13,879 bases of DNA from Patescibacteria group bacterium (GCA_030917665.1 JAUPUH010000056.1:1-13879), one strand, 5' to 3'. Positions 7,247-13,566 are shown, counted from the first letter of the stretch. Translations and numbers: made by a program. The notes: generated by a model not told the origin, from the sequence alone.

Positions 7247-7263
7247 CCAAAGGCTATGTTTTT
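7243..7263 (+). terminator. Short terminator overlapping the rbfA stop codon
   Basis: ATAGCC-AAA-GGCTAT followed by GTTTTT. The left arm contains the TAG stop of rbfA. A six-pair stem with a three-base loop is weak, so part of the transcription may continue into tRNA-Cys, which starts 9 bases later with no clear promoter of its own. Confidence 0.55.
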
Positions 7264-7271
7264 AAAAATAA

Positions 7272-7345
7272 GGCGTAGTGGCGAAGTTGGTTAACGCAGC
7301 AGTTTGCAAAACTGCCATTCACCGGTTCGAGCCCGGTCTACGCCT
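7272..7345 (+). tRNA. tRNA-Cys (GCA)
   Basis: Acceptor GGCGTAG / CTACGCC with discriminator T (U73, the usual cysteine identity base). Anticodon stem GCAGT / ACTGC with loop TTGCAAA gives GCA. T arm ACCGG-TTCGAGC-CCGGT. CCA is not encoded. First member of a four-tRNA cluster. Confidence 0.95.
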
Positions 7346-7354
7346 CATCATAAT

Positions 7355-7436
7355 GCCCGAGTGGTGGAACTGGTATACACGCACGACTTAAAATCGTGTC
7401 CCTTACAGGATGTGGGTTCGATTCCCACCTCGGGCA
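7355..7436 (+). tRNA. tRNA-Leu (UAA)
   Basis: Class II tRNA: acceptor GCCCGAG / CTCGGGC, discriminator A, anticodon stem CACGA / TCGTG with loop CTTAAAA giving UAA, and a long variable arm (TCCC..AGGA). T arm GTGGG-TTCGATT-CCCAC. CCA is not encoded. It lies 9 bases after tRNA-Cys. Confidence 0.95.
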
Positions 7437-7457
7437 CACCAAAGGTTTACTTCTTCA

Positions 7458-7486
7458 TTGCTAATTTGCAATATTTCTGTTATATT
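7458..7486 (+). promoter_or_regulatory. Promoter of tRNA-Lys
   Basis: TTGCTA (7458-7463), a 17-base spacer and TATATT (7481-7486) preceded by TGT, an extended -10. The expected start is near 7493, about 20 bases before tRNA-Lys. Confidence 0.55.
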
Positions 7487-7513
7487 TTTTGCACCTGTAA
7501 AAGACAGTGTAAT

Positions 7514-7586
7514 GCGCCCATAGCTCAGCTGGTAGAGCAGATCCCTCTTAAGGATAAGGTCGTAGGTTCGATCCCTACTGGGCGCA
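7514..7586 (+). tRNA. tRNA-Lys (CUU)
   Basis: Acceptor GCGCCCA / TGGGCGC with discriminator A; D arm GCTC / GAGC; anticodon loop CTCTTAA giving CUU; T arm GTAGG-TTCGATC-CCTAC. The outermost pair of the anticodon stem (G27 opposite A43) is a mismatch. CCA is not encoded; the sequence continues CAAG into the folded element. Confidence 0.93.
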
Positions 7587-7680
7587 CAAGTACGAAGTGC
7601 TTGTGCGAGGCGGAGGCACGAAGGTGCCGAGCCAGGGTCGGGCAAGTTTTCAGTAGAAAACTATGCCTGACCACAAGTAT
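7585..7680 (+). ncRNA. Strongly folded element between tRNA-Lys and tRNA-Leu, unknown
   Basis: Almost every base is in a stem. Hairpin 1 (7585-7605): CACAAGTAC-gaa-GTGCTTGTG. Hairpin 2 (7609-7633): GGC and GGCAC pair with GTGCC and GCC around a GAAG loop, with a purine internal loop GGA/GA. Hairpin 3 (7636-7672): GGTCGGGCA and AGTTTTC pair with GAAAACT and TGCCTGACC, 16 pairs, one bulge, AGTA loop. CACAAGTA occurs at both 7585-7592 and 7672-7679, so 7597-7605 can pair with either copy; the second choice would close hairpins 2 and 3 in a three-way junction. There is no U tract, so it is not an ordinary terminator. It may be a structured RNA, a tRNA-processing spacer or a small REP/MITE-like repeat flanked by short duplications. 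The type label is my best guess. Confidence 0.45.
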
Positions 7681-7692
7681 AAGTACGGTAAT

Positions 7693-7774
7693 GCCGGGGT
7701 GGCGAAATTGGCAGACGCACTTGCCTTAGGAGCAAGCGGGGTAACCCATGGAGGTTCAAGTCCTCTCTCCGGCA
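7693..7774 (+). tRNA. tRNA-Leu (UAG)
   Basis: Class II tRNA: acceptor GCCGGGG / CTCCGGC (one G-U), discriminator A, anticodon stem CTTGC / GCAAG with loop CTTAGGA giving UAG, and a variable arm CGGGGTAACCCAT. T loop TTCAAGT. CCA is not encoded. Last tRNA of the cluster. Confidence 0.95.
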
Positions 7775-7808
7775 CATCATTAGAGCCTAATTCTATAAGA
7801 CAATATAC

Positions 7809-7836
7809 TTGACAAACTGTCCAAAATGTGTATAAT
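7809..7836 (+). promoter_or_regulatory. Strong promoter of the 525-residue membrane protein gene, with a dyad on the -10
   Basis: Consensus TTGACA (7809-7814), a 16-base spacer and consensus TATAAT (7831-7836). The -10 box lies inside an inverted repeat TGTGTA-N6-TACACA (7827-7844), a possible operator. The expected start near 7843 gives a leader of about 60 bases, the longest in the window, with a weak GTGCA / TGCAC hairpin (7846-7866) and a C-rich stretch before the ATG. Confidence 0.8.
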
Positions 7837-7905
7837 TGTACACAGGTGCAGTTTGTGTTTTTGCACATCGAAATTTGAATAACCCTCAACCCCCAAACAC
7901 TGCCT

Positions 7906-9483
7906 ATGGACCCCCAAAAGAACCCGGAACCTACCGGAGGGGTTCCCCCTCCGATCAAGCTCCAGTATGACGAGAACGGCAAGCGGTTAACATGGATTAC
8001 TTCGTCCGCAATTGCGGGTGGAATGTCATGCACGCTTACCATCAATTGCGAAGAAATTGGACTACTTGTGCCAGTTAAGATCGCAAATGCTCAGGAATAC
8101 AAGATTGCTGAACTTTACAGGGCCAAGATCAGTGTAGCTGGTTTTGACCTAAAGCCTGGTATGCTTGTAAAAGCAGGTGTTGTCTATAAAGACAGCACTC
8201 AAAAATGGGATAGTGGTGATCTTTTGGAGTTCAAACTTCCTGAGATTGTCCTTGAACCCCAACCCGAAGTCCAGAAACCTGTAAAAAAGGAAGCCTGGTA
8301 CATTCGTGTAAAACTACTGGTTGCTGAGTACAGTTACGATTGGAAGCAAACATGGATTCACTGGCGTTCGCAGCCAAAACCTGCGAAGCCGCCACGTAAG
8401 CCATTCAAGCTTCCCTCCTTCCTCAAATTCAAACTGAAGCAGCAAAATTCACAGCCACCGGCTGCGAACCCACCTGCCCCTCATCAGCCCTTGAAGCCCC
8501 AATCAAACGGTTGGAGCAAGTTACGGATACAAATAACCGCTGTGGTTGTTAGCTTTTTCAAGCGACAGCCTCCGCAAAAACCCCCAACAAAAAAGAAAAA
8601 AGGTGCAAGTATGAAGAAAAAAACATGTTCGTTCTGTCAGTGGTCATATCGGTGGTGGCAGCTCATCTGTGAAAAGATCCTGCCAATCATCGGGTTCATT
8701 GCCCTCCTCGGAATTCTCGGCTGGGCCGTGATTCTGGGATACAAAGGGCTTACGGGATCGGGTACTCCTTCGGCGCCAGTTGCAGCACAGTCTGCGGTGC
8801 CGGTGTTCATGCCTTCAGGCGTGGTCTCTGGAAGTACTCAGGCAGTGTCGACCATCACGTTTCCGTTTCCGTCAATCGGAAACTTTACGGGATCGTCGAA
8901 TGTTGTGAATATCACGGTGGTCGGAGGGAATTATTACCCTCAGGTCACATCGTCAACCAACATGGTTGCACCGGTGGTATCTCCAACAGTGGCGCCAGCG
9001 CAGTCGGTTGTCACTCCGACAAACACACCCTCCGCACCGCAGACAAATGCGGCGCCGGCACGGGTGCCAACACAGGTCGTACCGGTTCCAGATGATCTGG
9101 ATCGCGACGACTTAAGTTTCCAAACTCAACCAAGACCACAGCAGGTAGCTATGATGAAGTCATTCCCTGAGGACTACCAACTGGATAACGTCAAACCCCT
9201 CAAACCCAAAGGAAACCAGTGTGTGCTGAAGGAAATCTTACCCGTAGGAAAATACTACGCGTACACAGCACCCTATGGGTGGACAGTCATCATGGAGACC
9301 GACACACCCTACAGGCACGGCTACCGCCAATCAATCGGCGGCGAAGAAGTTGCCTACGGGGAGCATCGGTTTGGCAATTCGTTGGAGTACCTTAACACTT
9401 GGAACAAGGATATTGTTCTGACGTTCAGGTGCACGAAGAATCCGCCGCCCCAAGGCCAACTGTGCGACACTGGGTTGTTCTAA
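7906..9483 (+). CDS. Large single-pass membrane protein with Pro/Lys-rich and Ser/Thr/Pro-rich regions, unknown function
   Basis: A 525-residue protein that I do not recognise. Residues 15-115 look like a beta-rich domain (alternating hydrophobic strands, GLLVPVKIANAQEYKIAELY). Residues 155-235 are a very basic, proline-rich linker (PAKPPRKPFKLP; QPPQKPPTKKKKG). CSFCQW (241-246) follows, then one membrane helix (about 258-279). Residues 282-395 are Ser/Thr/Pro/Val-rich and resemble an extracellular stalk. A C-terminal domain (about 435-525, Cys at 439, 509 and 520, aromatic-rich) ends the protein. The basic half should be cytoplasmic and the stalk outside. The ATG at 7906 is supported by the promoter and frame; no Shine-Dalgarno sequence is present. 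The gene stands alone between a consensus promoter and a strong terminator. Its codons are visibly richer in G and C than the flanking genes, which suggests recent acquisition or unusual selection. An adhesin or envelope-anchoring role is only a guess. Confidence 0.85.
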   Translation: MDPQKNPEPTGGVPPPIKLQYDENGKRLTWITSSAIAGGMSCTLTINCEEIGLLVPVKIANAQEYKIAELYRAKISVAGFDLKPGMLVKAGVVYKDSTQKWDSGDLLEFKLPEIVLEPQPEVQKPVKKEAWYIRVKLLVAEYSYDWKQTWIHWRSQPKPAKPPRKPFKLPSFLKFKLKQQNSQPPAANPPAPHQPLKPQSNGWSKLRIQITAVVVSFFKRQPPQKPPTKKKKGASMKKKTCSFCQWSYRWWQLICEKILPIIGFIALLGILGWAVILGYKGLTGSGTPSAPVAAQSAVPVFMPSGVVSGSTQAVSTITFPFPSIGNFTGSSNVVNITVVGGNYYPQVTSSTNMVAPVVSPTVAPAQSVVTPTNTPSAPQTNAAPARVPTQVVPVPDDLDRDDLSFQTQPRPQQVAMMKSFPEDYQLDNVKPLKPKGNQCVLKEILPVGKYYAYTAPYGWTVIMETDTPYRHGYRQSIGGEEVAYGEHRFGNSLEYLNTWNKDIVLTFRCTKNPPPQGQLCDTGLF

Positions 9484-9511
9484 TTCAAATGATCGGTAAG
9501 CGAAACGCAAT

Positions 9512-9543
9512 AGAGCGGGACACATCATGTCCCGCTCTTTTTT
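9512..9543 (+). terminator. Strong intrinsic terminator
   Basis: AGAGCGGGAC-acatcat-GTCCCGCTCT, a perfect 10-pair stem followed by a six-base T-run. It ends the 525-residue membrane protein gene. It faces the minus-strand pilin cluster, whose last gene stops at 9566; there is no U tract on that side, so it is convincing only in the plus direction. Confidence 0.95.
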
Positions 9544-9565
9544 ATTGCCTAGATATCCTCAAAAC

Positions 9566-9868
9566 CTAAAAACCGAGAGCTGAACTTTGTCCGACTGACG
9601 CTGCAACAAAACGAATGATACCGTAGACCGAAACCATGATAGCTATACCGATCGTACCGTAAAGGATATGCTGTTGACCCTTTGTTCGTGCTTCAGAATC
9701 TTCACCATTCTTAAAAAATCCGATGAGACCCCAAATGAAGACAAGAATCGCGAGAGCGAAAATAAGCTGAACAAGCGGCATGACAATATTATCTACGATC
9801 CGTGGAACGATTGAGTTTACGACATCCGCACTACTTGCAGCATGTGCAATTTTAGGCAGAAGATTCAT
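9566..9868 (-). CDS. Pilin-like two-helix membrane protein (T4SS pilin type), copy 1
   Basis: A 100-residue protein. A very short N-terminus (MNLLPKIAHA, an AHA-type cleavage motif without a real hydrophobic core) is followed by a polar stretch, helix 1 (about 29-51), a charged loop FKNGEDSEARTKGQQ and helix 2 (about 67-88), ending SALGF. Two helices joined by a short charged loop with a conserved G before the second helix is the VirB2/TrbC-like layout annotated in Parcubacteria as 'pilin' (Pfam T4SS_pilin, recalled not searched). It is the last gene of the minus-strand cluster, 5 bases behind copy 2. The signal peptide is much shorter than in its neighbours. Confidence 0.8.
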   Translation of the reverse strand: MNLLPKIAHAASSADVVNSIVPRIVDNIVMPLVQLIFALAILVFIWGLIGFFKNGEDSEARTKGQQHILYGTIGIAIMVSVYGIIRFVAASVGQSSALGF

Positions 9869-9873
9869 AGATA

Positions 9874-10227
9874 TTAGAAAGCTGGAGGAGGAATAACTGT
9901 TGGGAACTTCTCTCGAGGAACGTTATTGTTTGTTGAAAATGTGTTTGTAAGGATTGCTACAAGACCCCAGATTGAAAGGATGACGAAGAGTCCCACAACT
10001 CCCCAAAGAATTGAAAGACCTCCCTTCTTTCGTCCATCTTCGCTGTCAGCAATGAGGTATCGCACAACGTTGAAGATTATGTAAATGACAGAGAATGAAA
10101 TAAGGAGAACAACAACTGTGTTTCCAATATTCGTAATCTTTGTAGTAAGGCTGTTCGCATCAGTAATCTGCTGTGCGAAGACAGAAACTGGGGCGAGTGC
10201 AAGTGCTAATGCGATTAATTTTTTCAT
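9874..10227 (-). CDS. Pilin-like two-helix membrane protein (T4SS pilin type), copy 2
   Basis: A 117-residue protein. Signal peptide 1-18 (MKKLIALALALAPVSVFA, then QQ). Helix 1 about 36-60, loop ADSEDGRKKGG, helix 2 about 68-92 with the motif ILWGVVGLFVILSIWGLV, and a polar proline-rich tail (PREKFPTVIPPPAF). The GxxxILWGVVGLFVIxxxWG second helix is shared almost word for word with copy 3, so these two are the closest paralogues in the cluster. A promoter-like TATAAT at 10236-10241 precedes it in a 78-base gap, the largest in the cluster, so copies 2 and 1 may be transcribed separately as well as by read-through. Confidence 0.85.
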   Translation of the reverse strand: MKKLIALALALAPVSVFAQQITDANSLTTKITNIGNTVVVLLISFSVIYIIFNVVRYLIADSEDGRKKGGLSILWGVVGLFVILSIWGLVAILTNTFSTNNNVPREKFPTVIPPPAF

Positions 10228-10235
10228 GATAAATT

Positions 10236-10241
10236 ATTATA
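10236..10241 (-). promoter_or_regulatory. -10 box ahead of pilin copy 2
   Basis: A perfect TATAAT on the minus strand, eight bases before the ATG at 10227, which would give an almost leaderless transcript. No good -35 is seen at the right distance (best is ATTATC with a 16-base spacer). Confidence 0.4.
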
Positions 10242-10305
10242 ACTTCTTAGTAGTGCTGATAATTGTAACAGATACACCCATATACACAAACAAGGCTGTG
10301 GAAAG

Positions 10306-10836
10306 CTAGTAAACGATTCCCCACAGTGTCCTCAAAAAACCCTTACTCTCGCCTCCTGATGATGGATTTGTTATTCCTGAACTCCCGTTATTTGTAACTC
10401 CTGAACTCCCATTGTTTGTCACACCGGAACTTCCGTTATTAGTAACTCCACTGCTGAAAGGGCTTGAGTTACTTCCTCCAGACCCGCCAAATGTTCCAAA
10501 GAATCCTGAGGGTGCGTTGCTATCGAGTTTAAACGTGCTTGTAAGGATATTAACTATGCCCCAGAACGAAAGGATTACAAAAAATCCAACAACGCTCCAA
10601 AGGACATATTGCCCAGCCTCCTTCTTTGCTCCGACATCATCACCACCCTTAATAAAATACTTAAAAATATTCCACACGAACATAACAGTCGCTAAACCAA
10701 TAGTGAGATAAACAGCGACATTGAAATATTTGATCAAAAGCGTAACAAGATATGAAAGGTCTTTCTGCTGCGCAAAGGCAAGCGTTGGAAAAAAAGCTAT
10801 CGAAGCAATACTTAATTTTGTTATTGTTGTTTTCAT
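10306..10836 (-). CDS. Pilin-like two-helix membrane protein with a Gly/Ser/Asn repeat tail, copy 3
   Basis: A 176-residue protein. Signal peptide 1-22 (SIAFFPTLAFA, then QQ), helix 1 about 38-62, loop KGGDDVGAKKEAG, helix 2 about 76-98 (YVLWSVVGFFVILSFWGIV). A long C-terminal tail is rich in Gly, Ser and Asn and contains four tandem 8-residue units of the form (G/F)SSGVTNN before a final KGFLRTLWGIVY. The tail is absent from the other copies and would lie on the outside if both helices span the membrane. It follows copy 4 by 14 bases without a Shine-Dalgarno sequence. Confidence 0.85.
   Translation of the reverse strand: MKTTITKLSIASIAFFPTLAFAQQKDLSYLVTLLIKYFNVAVYLTIGLATVMFVWNIFKYFIKGGDDVGAKKEAGQYVLWSVVGFFVILSFWGIVNILTSTFKLDSNAPSGFFGTFGGSGGSNSSPFSSGVTNNGSSGVTNNGSSGVTNNGSSGITNPSSGGESKGFLRTLWGIVY
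10363..10458 (-). repeat. Four tandem 24-bp units encoding (G/F)SSGVTNN
   Basis: Read on the minus strand the units are 10435-10458 (FSSGVTNN), 10411-10434 (GSSGVTNN), 10387-10410 (GSSGVTNN) and 10363-10386 (GSSGITNP). The two central units encode the same eight residues but differ at six third-codon positions. Confidence 0.9.
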
Positions 10837-10850
10837 ATTTTTATTAATAT

Positions 10851-11279
10851 TTATGATTCAATGCCTGAACTATAGCTAGCGTCAATATTGTCCCCTTTCC
10901 TAATCGGAGCTGACCGCATATCGCTACCATTTAAAAATCCCTCGTTAACAACACCAGAATTTACAAGTGTATTCTTTACGATTTCAACGATAACCTTCGC
11001 GCTAATAAGCACTGCAAGACCAATGATAATCCACATAAACCACTCTTTGGCTTTTGTTATCTCGTCAGGCTTTCCTTGTGCTGTGACAAATTTGAATCCG
11101 ACAAATATAATCGCTAAAATCGCAAAAGAAACTCCTACATATACCATAATATCTACAACAAGAAGTATCACTGCTTCAATCGAATCCACCTTAAGAGGAT
11201 TCTGAAGCTTTGATTGGGCATACGCAAAACCGAAACTTGTCAGAAAAAGAAATAATGCGATAGCGATGATTTTTTTCAT
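10851..11279 (-). CDS. Pilin-like two-helix membrane protein, copy 4
   Basis: A 142-residue protein. Signal peptide 1-21 (MKKIIAIALFLFLTSFGFAYA, then QS). Helix 1 about 35-64 (AVILLVVDIMVYVGVSFAILAIIFVGFKFV), loop TAQGKPDEITKAKEW, helix 2 about 80-104 and a polar tail (KGDNIDASYSSGIES). The FVGFKFVTAQGKPDEITKAK loop is a hallmark I remember from Parcubacteria proteins annotated as pilin or TrbC/VirB2-like. It follows copy 5 by 9 bases. Confidence 0.85.
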   Translation of the reverse strand: MKKIIAIALFLFLTSFGFAYAQSKLQNPLKVDSIEAVILLVVDIMVYVGVSFAILAIIFVGFKFVTAQGKPDEITKAKEWFMWIIIGLAVLISAKVIVEIVKNTLVNSGVVNEGFLNGSDMRSAPIRKGDNIDASYSSGIES

Positions 11280-11288
11280 AGTTTAAAA

Positions 11289-11729
11289 TTATTCAAGCAA
11301 TGAGCTGGCGGTTCCCTTAAATGAATCACTGACAATCCAACTCAAAAGGGTGCTCACCATGAACCATGCAATTAACATGATAACAAATCCCTTAAGGGCA
11401 GCCCAGAGCATCTTGTTAGACTTTTCCCTGTTACCTGGGCTCGGGGTCATATAAAGAAAGCCTGCGTAAGCAAAAAGGCCAATGAAGATTGGAATCGATA
11501 GCATAAAAATCCACTGTATTATGGAGTTCACCATACCCATAAGATCTTGAAAATCGCACTCGTTGTTGCGAGCGACTTCTTCAGGATTGTTTTTATCAAC
11601 AACTCCATCACATTTAACCAATCCTCCATAATCAAGCTTCACAGTGCCATCACTATTGAAATTTTGAGCCAAAGATAAAGCTGGTGTAAAAAAAGAAATT
11701 ACAAAGAAAAGGGCTAGTATCTTTTTCAT
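11289..11729 (-). CDS. Pilin-like two-helix membrane protein with an extra cysteine-containing N-terminal segment, copy 5
   Basis: A 146-residue protein. Signal peptide 1-21 (ILALFFVISFFTPALSLA, then QN). A 40-residue exported segment with two cysteines (VKCDGVVD and NNECDFQDL) may form a disulfide. Helix 1 about 65-93 ends in FAYAGFLYMTPSPGN, the loop is REKSNKM, and helix 2 is about 101-124. The 'AGxxYMTxxGNxEKxxKA' loop is common in VirB2/TrbC-like proteins of this lineage. Its ATG overlaps the TGA of the solute-binding-like gene (ATGA at 11726-11729), a sign of translational coupling. Confidence 0.87.
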   Translation of the reverse strand: MKKILALFFVISFFTPALSLAQNFNSDGTVKLDYGGLVKCDGVVDKNNPEEVARNNECDFQDLMGMVNSIIQWIFMLSIPIFIGLFAYAGFLYMTPSPGNREKSNKMLWAALKGFVIMLIAWFMVSTLLSWIVSDSFKGTASSLLE

Positions 11730-13024
11730 ATGTTTTTTAATGATAAATCAAACTCATCACTTCCGTCTTGAAGTGCTTGTGAAGCATTTTTCTTTCCACT
11801 CGTGACTGATTCGACGATGTCCTTAAAAATTCTGTATGATTCCGATTTGTTCGTATCAAGCCAACCCTTCGAGATAAGGGCGGAATCATAAAAAATAGAG
11901 AGGTATGGGTCGCTTGAACCACTCGCAATCATATCCCTTCGAACTGGTGGAAGATATGACATAGTTACCATTTCAGAAAGTGAACTTGGTGTAAGAAGCT
12001 CACTCAACACTGCAAAGGCAGAATTAGCGTCAGCAGAGCTTCGTACTATAGAGAATCCGTACATCGTGCCAAACGTTGCCCTATTCTGTCCTCCGCGAGC
12101 TTGAGGCAAAGGTGCGACATCAAAATCGATATTTGGATTCTTCTGGCGAATATCTACGAGTTCAGAAGCAAAGCCGATATATGTTGCAAGATTTCCTGAA
12201 AGGAAGAAGCTCTTTGAGTTAGGGAGAGCACGATTCCATGAGTAATCGGCATTTCTTGGATCAGAGAATTTTGTAAAGAAATTAAGAGCTGGAAGAGAGC
12301 TTGTGAGCCCAACGTATCCCCTGCTGCCGATCGCACTCGCCATTACCAAACTGTCACTCTCGCGATACGTTACTGGATTACCCGCCTGCAAGAAAAGAGC
12401 ACCAAGAATTTCTCTTGCATGGGCAAGATTATTAAATTCTCCGAGAGAAATAACTGTTTTGCGAATATTGGAATTGACGTCTTTCTGGTTTATACGCTGT
12501 CCAATAGCTGAAAATTCATCCCAGAACTTTGGGAACACGGCCACTCCAGCGTTCGTAAACGTGTCACGGTTCCAATACATCACAAGTGGATCTAGCATGA
12601 AAGGAAGTGCAAGAACTCCTGAAGAATGGAGATAGAGTTCTGCTTGCGTAACGAATGTATTCTGAAAATCGCGCTGACTAAGTACTGAGTATGGAATCGG
12701 GACAACCTTATCCTCATGTTTATGAAGCAAATCCTGCGACACAAGAATCGCGTCAGGACCAAGCCCACGTGCCAGTGCTTCTATAAAAGCCTTATCAAAA
12801 TTGGCCTCTGATATCTGTGTGTATTCAATCTTGAGTGGTGACGGCCGAGTGATATTGAGATTGGTTATGTATTTTGTGAGCAGTGGTTCAGGAAATGTTC
12901 CCCATACAGTTATGGGTGGAAGTTCAGCTTGCCCACCATCGCCCTTGTAAGTAGCAAAAAGTACAACACCGATTATGATGAAGAGTACGAATACTGAGGT
13001 AAGGATTATTTGAAATTTACTCAT
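11726..13024 (-). CDS. Membrane-anchored extracellular solute-binding-like protein
   Basis: A 432-residue protein with one N-terminal helix (about 5-25) and no lipobox cysteine, so it is probably anchored by that helix with the rest outside. The body resembles the family 1 solute-binding fold: ITVWGTF at the first strand, DAILVSQDLL, LALPFMLDPLVMYWNRDTFTNAG with PKFWDEF (the usual 'Y(N/W)xDxFxxAG-xxPPxTWDEF' segment) and a later GNLATYIGFASE and FDVAPLPQARGG. These match sugar-type binding proteins of ABC importers, but no permease or ATPase gene is present in the window. It sits between a methyltransferase and the pilin-like genes, with ATGA overlaps on both sides (13021-13024 and 11726-11729), so it is made together with them and may be a surface component rather than a transporter part. 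Confidence 0.85.
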   Translation of the reverse strand: MSKFQIILTSVFVLFIIIGVVLFATYKGDGGQAELPPITVWGTFPEPLLTKYITNLNITRPSPLKIEYTQISEANFDKAFIEALARGLGPDAILVSQDLLHKHEDKVVPIPYSVLSQRDFQNTFVTQAELYLHSSGVLALPFMLDPLVMYWNRDTFTNAGVAVFPKFWDEFSAIGQRINQKDVNSNIRKTVISLGEFNNLAHAREILGALFLQAGNPVTYRESDSLVMASAIGSRGYVGLTSSLPALNFFTKFSDPRNADYSWNRALPNSKSFFLSGNLATYIGFASELVDIRQKNPNIDFDVAPLPQARGGQNRATFGTMYGFSIVRSSADANSAFAVLSELLTPSSLSEMVTMSYLPPVRRDMIASGSSDPYLSIFYDSALISKGWLDTNKSESYRIFKDIVESVTSGKKNASQALQDGSDEFDLSLKNI

Positions 13025-13545
13025 GGCCTTTTAAAAATAATACCATAATGGTGGTCGCCTGCATCAAAACCTTTTTCAAGCTGGAATCCCGCCTTCTGGA
13101 AGATGCTTTCGGCAAGCATCTGTGGGACCACTGTCTTTGGGCTCAGTGGACTGCCACCCATCCAATCCACAACAAGAAGCTTGCCTCCCGACTTCAAAAG
13201 TCTTTTTGCTTCAAGGGCGAGGTTATCTCTATCTCCGACCGCAATTTGAAAAAGAGTATTCGAAAGAATGATTCTGTCTGCAACTGCCTCACGAAGCTTG
13301 GTACCGCCGATTTTTTCTATATTACCCCAAACAACCTCAATATTATGAAGACCGACGAGACTAGCGGAGTTTTTAATTTTATTAAGAAGATCCTGTTGAA
13401 CATCCACAGCATAGACCATTCCTCGTGTACCGACTTTTTTTGCTGCCTCAATAGTATAGAAGCCGGAACCGGCGCCGAGGTCGACAACTTTCATGCCATC
13501 AGCAAGACTAAGCTCGGCAATATTTTTCTGCGGATCGGAGAACAT
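13021..13545 (-). CDS. Class I SAM-dependent methyltransferase, substrate unknown
   Basis: A 174-residue Rossmann-fold methyltransferase. Motif I is VVDLGAGSGFYT (about 20-31), the acidic residue that binds the ribose is in VYAVDVQQDLL (about 44-54), motif IV is ADRIILSNTLFQ and the late strand is GKLLVVDWMGG. The opening FSDPQKNIAELSLADGMKV is typical of a small UbiE/methyltransferase-domain group widespread in archaea and CPR bacteria. Nothing shows the substrate; its place at the head of the pilin-like cluster with an ATGA overlap suggests a partner in that cluster or simple co-expression. The start at 13545 lies six bases after a TATAAT box. Confidence 0.85.
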   Translation of the reverse strand: MFSDPQKNIAELSLADGMKVVDLGAGSGFYTIEAAKKVGTRGMVYAVDVQQDLLNKIKNSASLVGLHNIEVVWGNIEKIGGTKLREAVADRIILSNTLFQIAVGDRDNLALEAKRLLKSGGKLLVVDWMGGSPLSPKTVVPQMLAESIFQKAGFQLEKGFDAGDHHYGIIFKRP

Positions 13546-13547
13546 GC

Positions 13548-13566
13548 TATAATTATAACCTATAGT
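13548..13566. promoter_or_regulatory. Compact divergent promoter sharing a palindromic -10 region
   Basis: The perfect palindrome TATAATTATA (13548-13557) gives TATAAT on both strands. On the minus strand it ends six bases before the methyltransferase ATG (13545), predicting a leaderless transcript. On the plus strand either this box or TATAGT (13561-13566, nine bases before the ATG at 13576) could serve the pilin-like gene. No strong -35 box is visible in either direction. Confidence 0.5.

Noticed and set aside
7636..7672. Hairpin 3 of the inter-tRNA element as a rho-independent terminator
   Set aside because: The stem is strong but no T-run follows on either strand, and another tRNA lies downstream.
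11768..11780. Second copy of the folded element's GAAGTGCTTGTG sequence
   Set aside because: It matches over only 12 bases, lies inside the conserved frame of the solute-binding-like gene and has none of the stems.
11721..13030. TGA read as glycine (Gracilibacteria/SR1 code)
   Set aside because: Two TGA codons act as stops in ATGA overlaps with clear downstream starts, and the encoded proteins end at sensible places.
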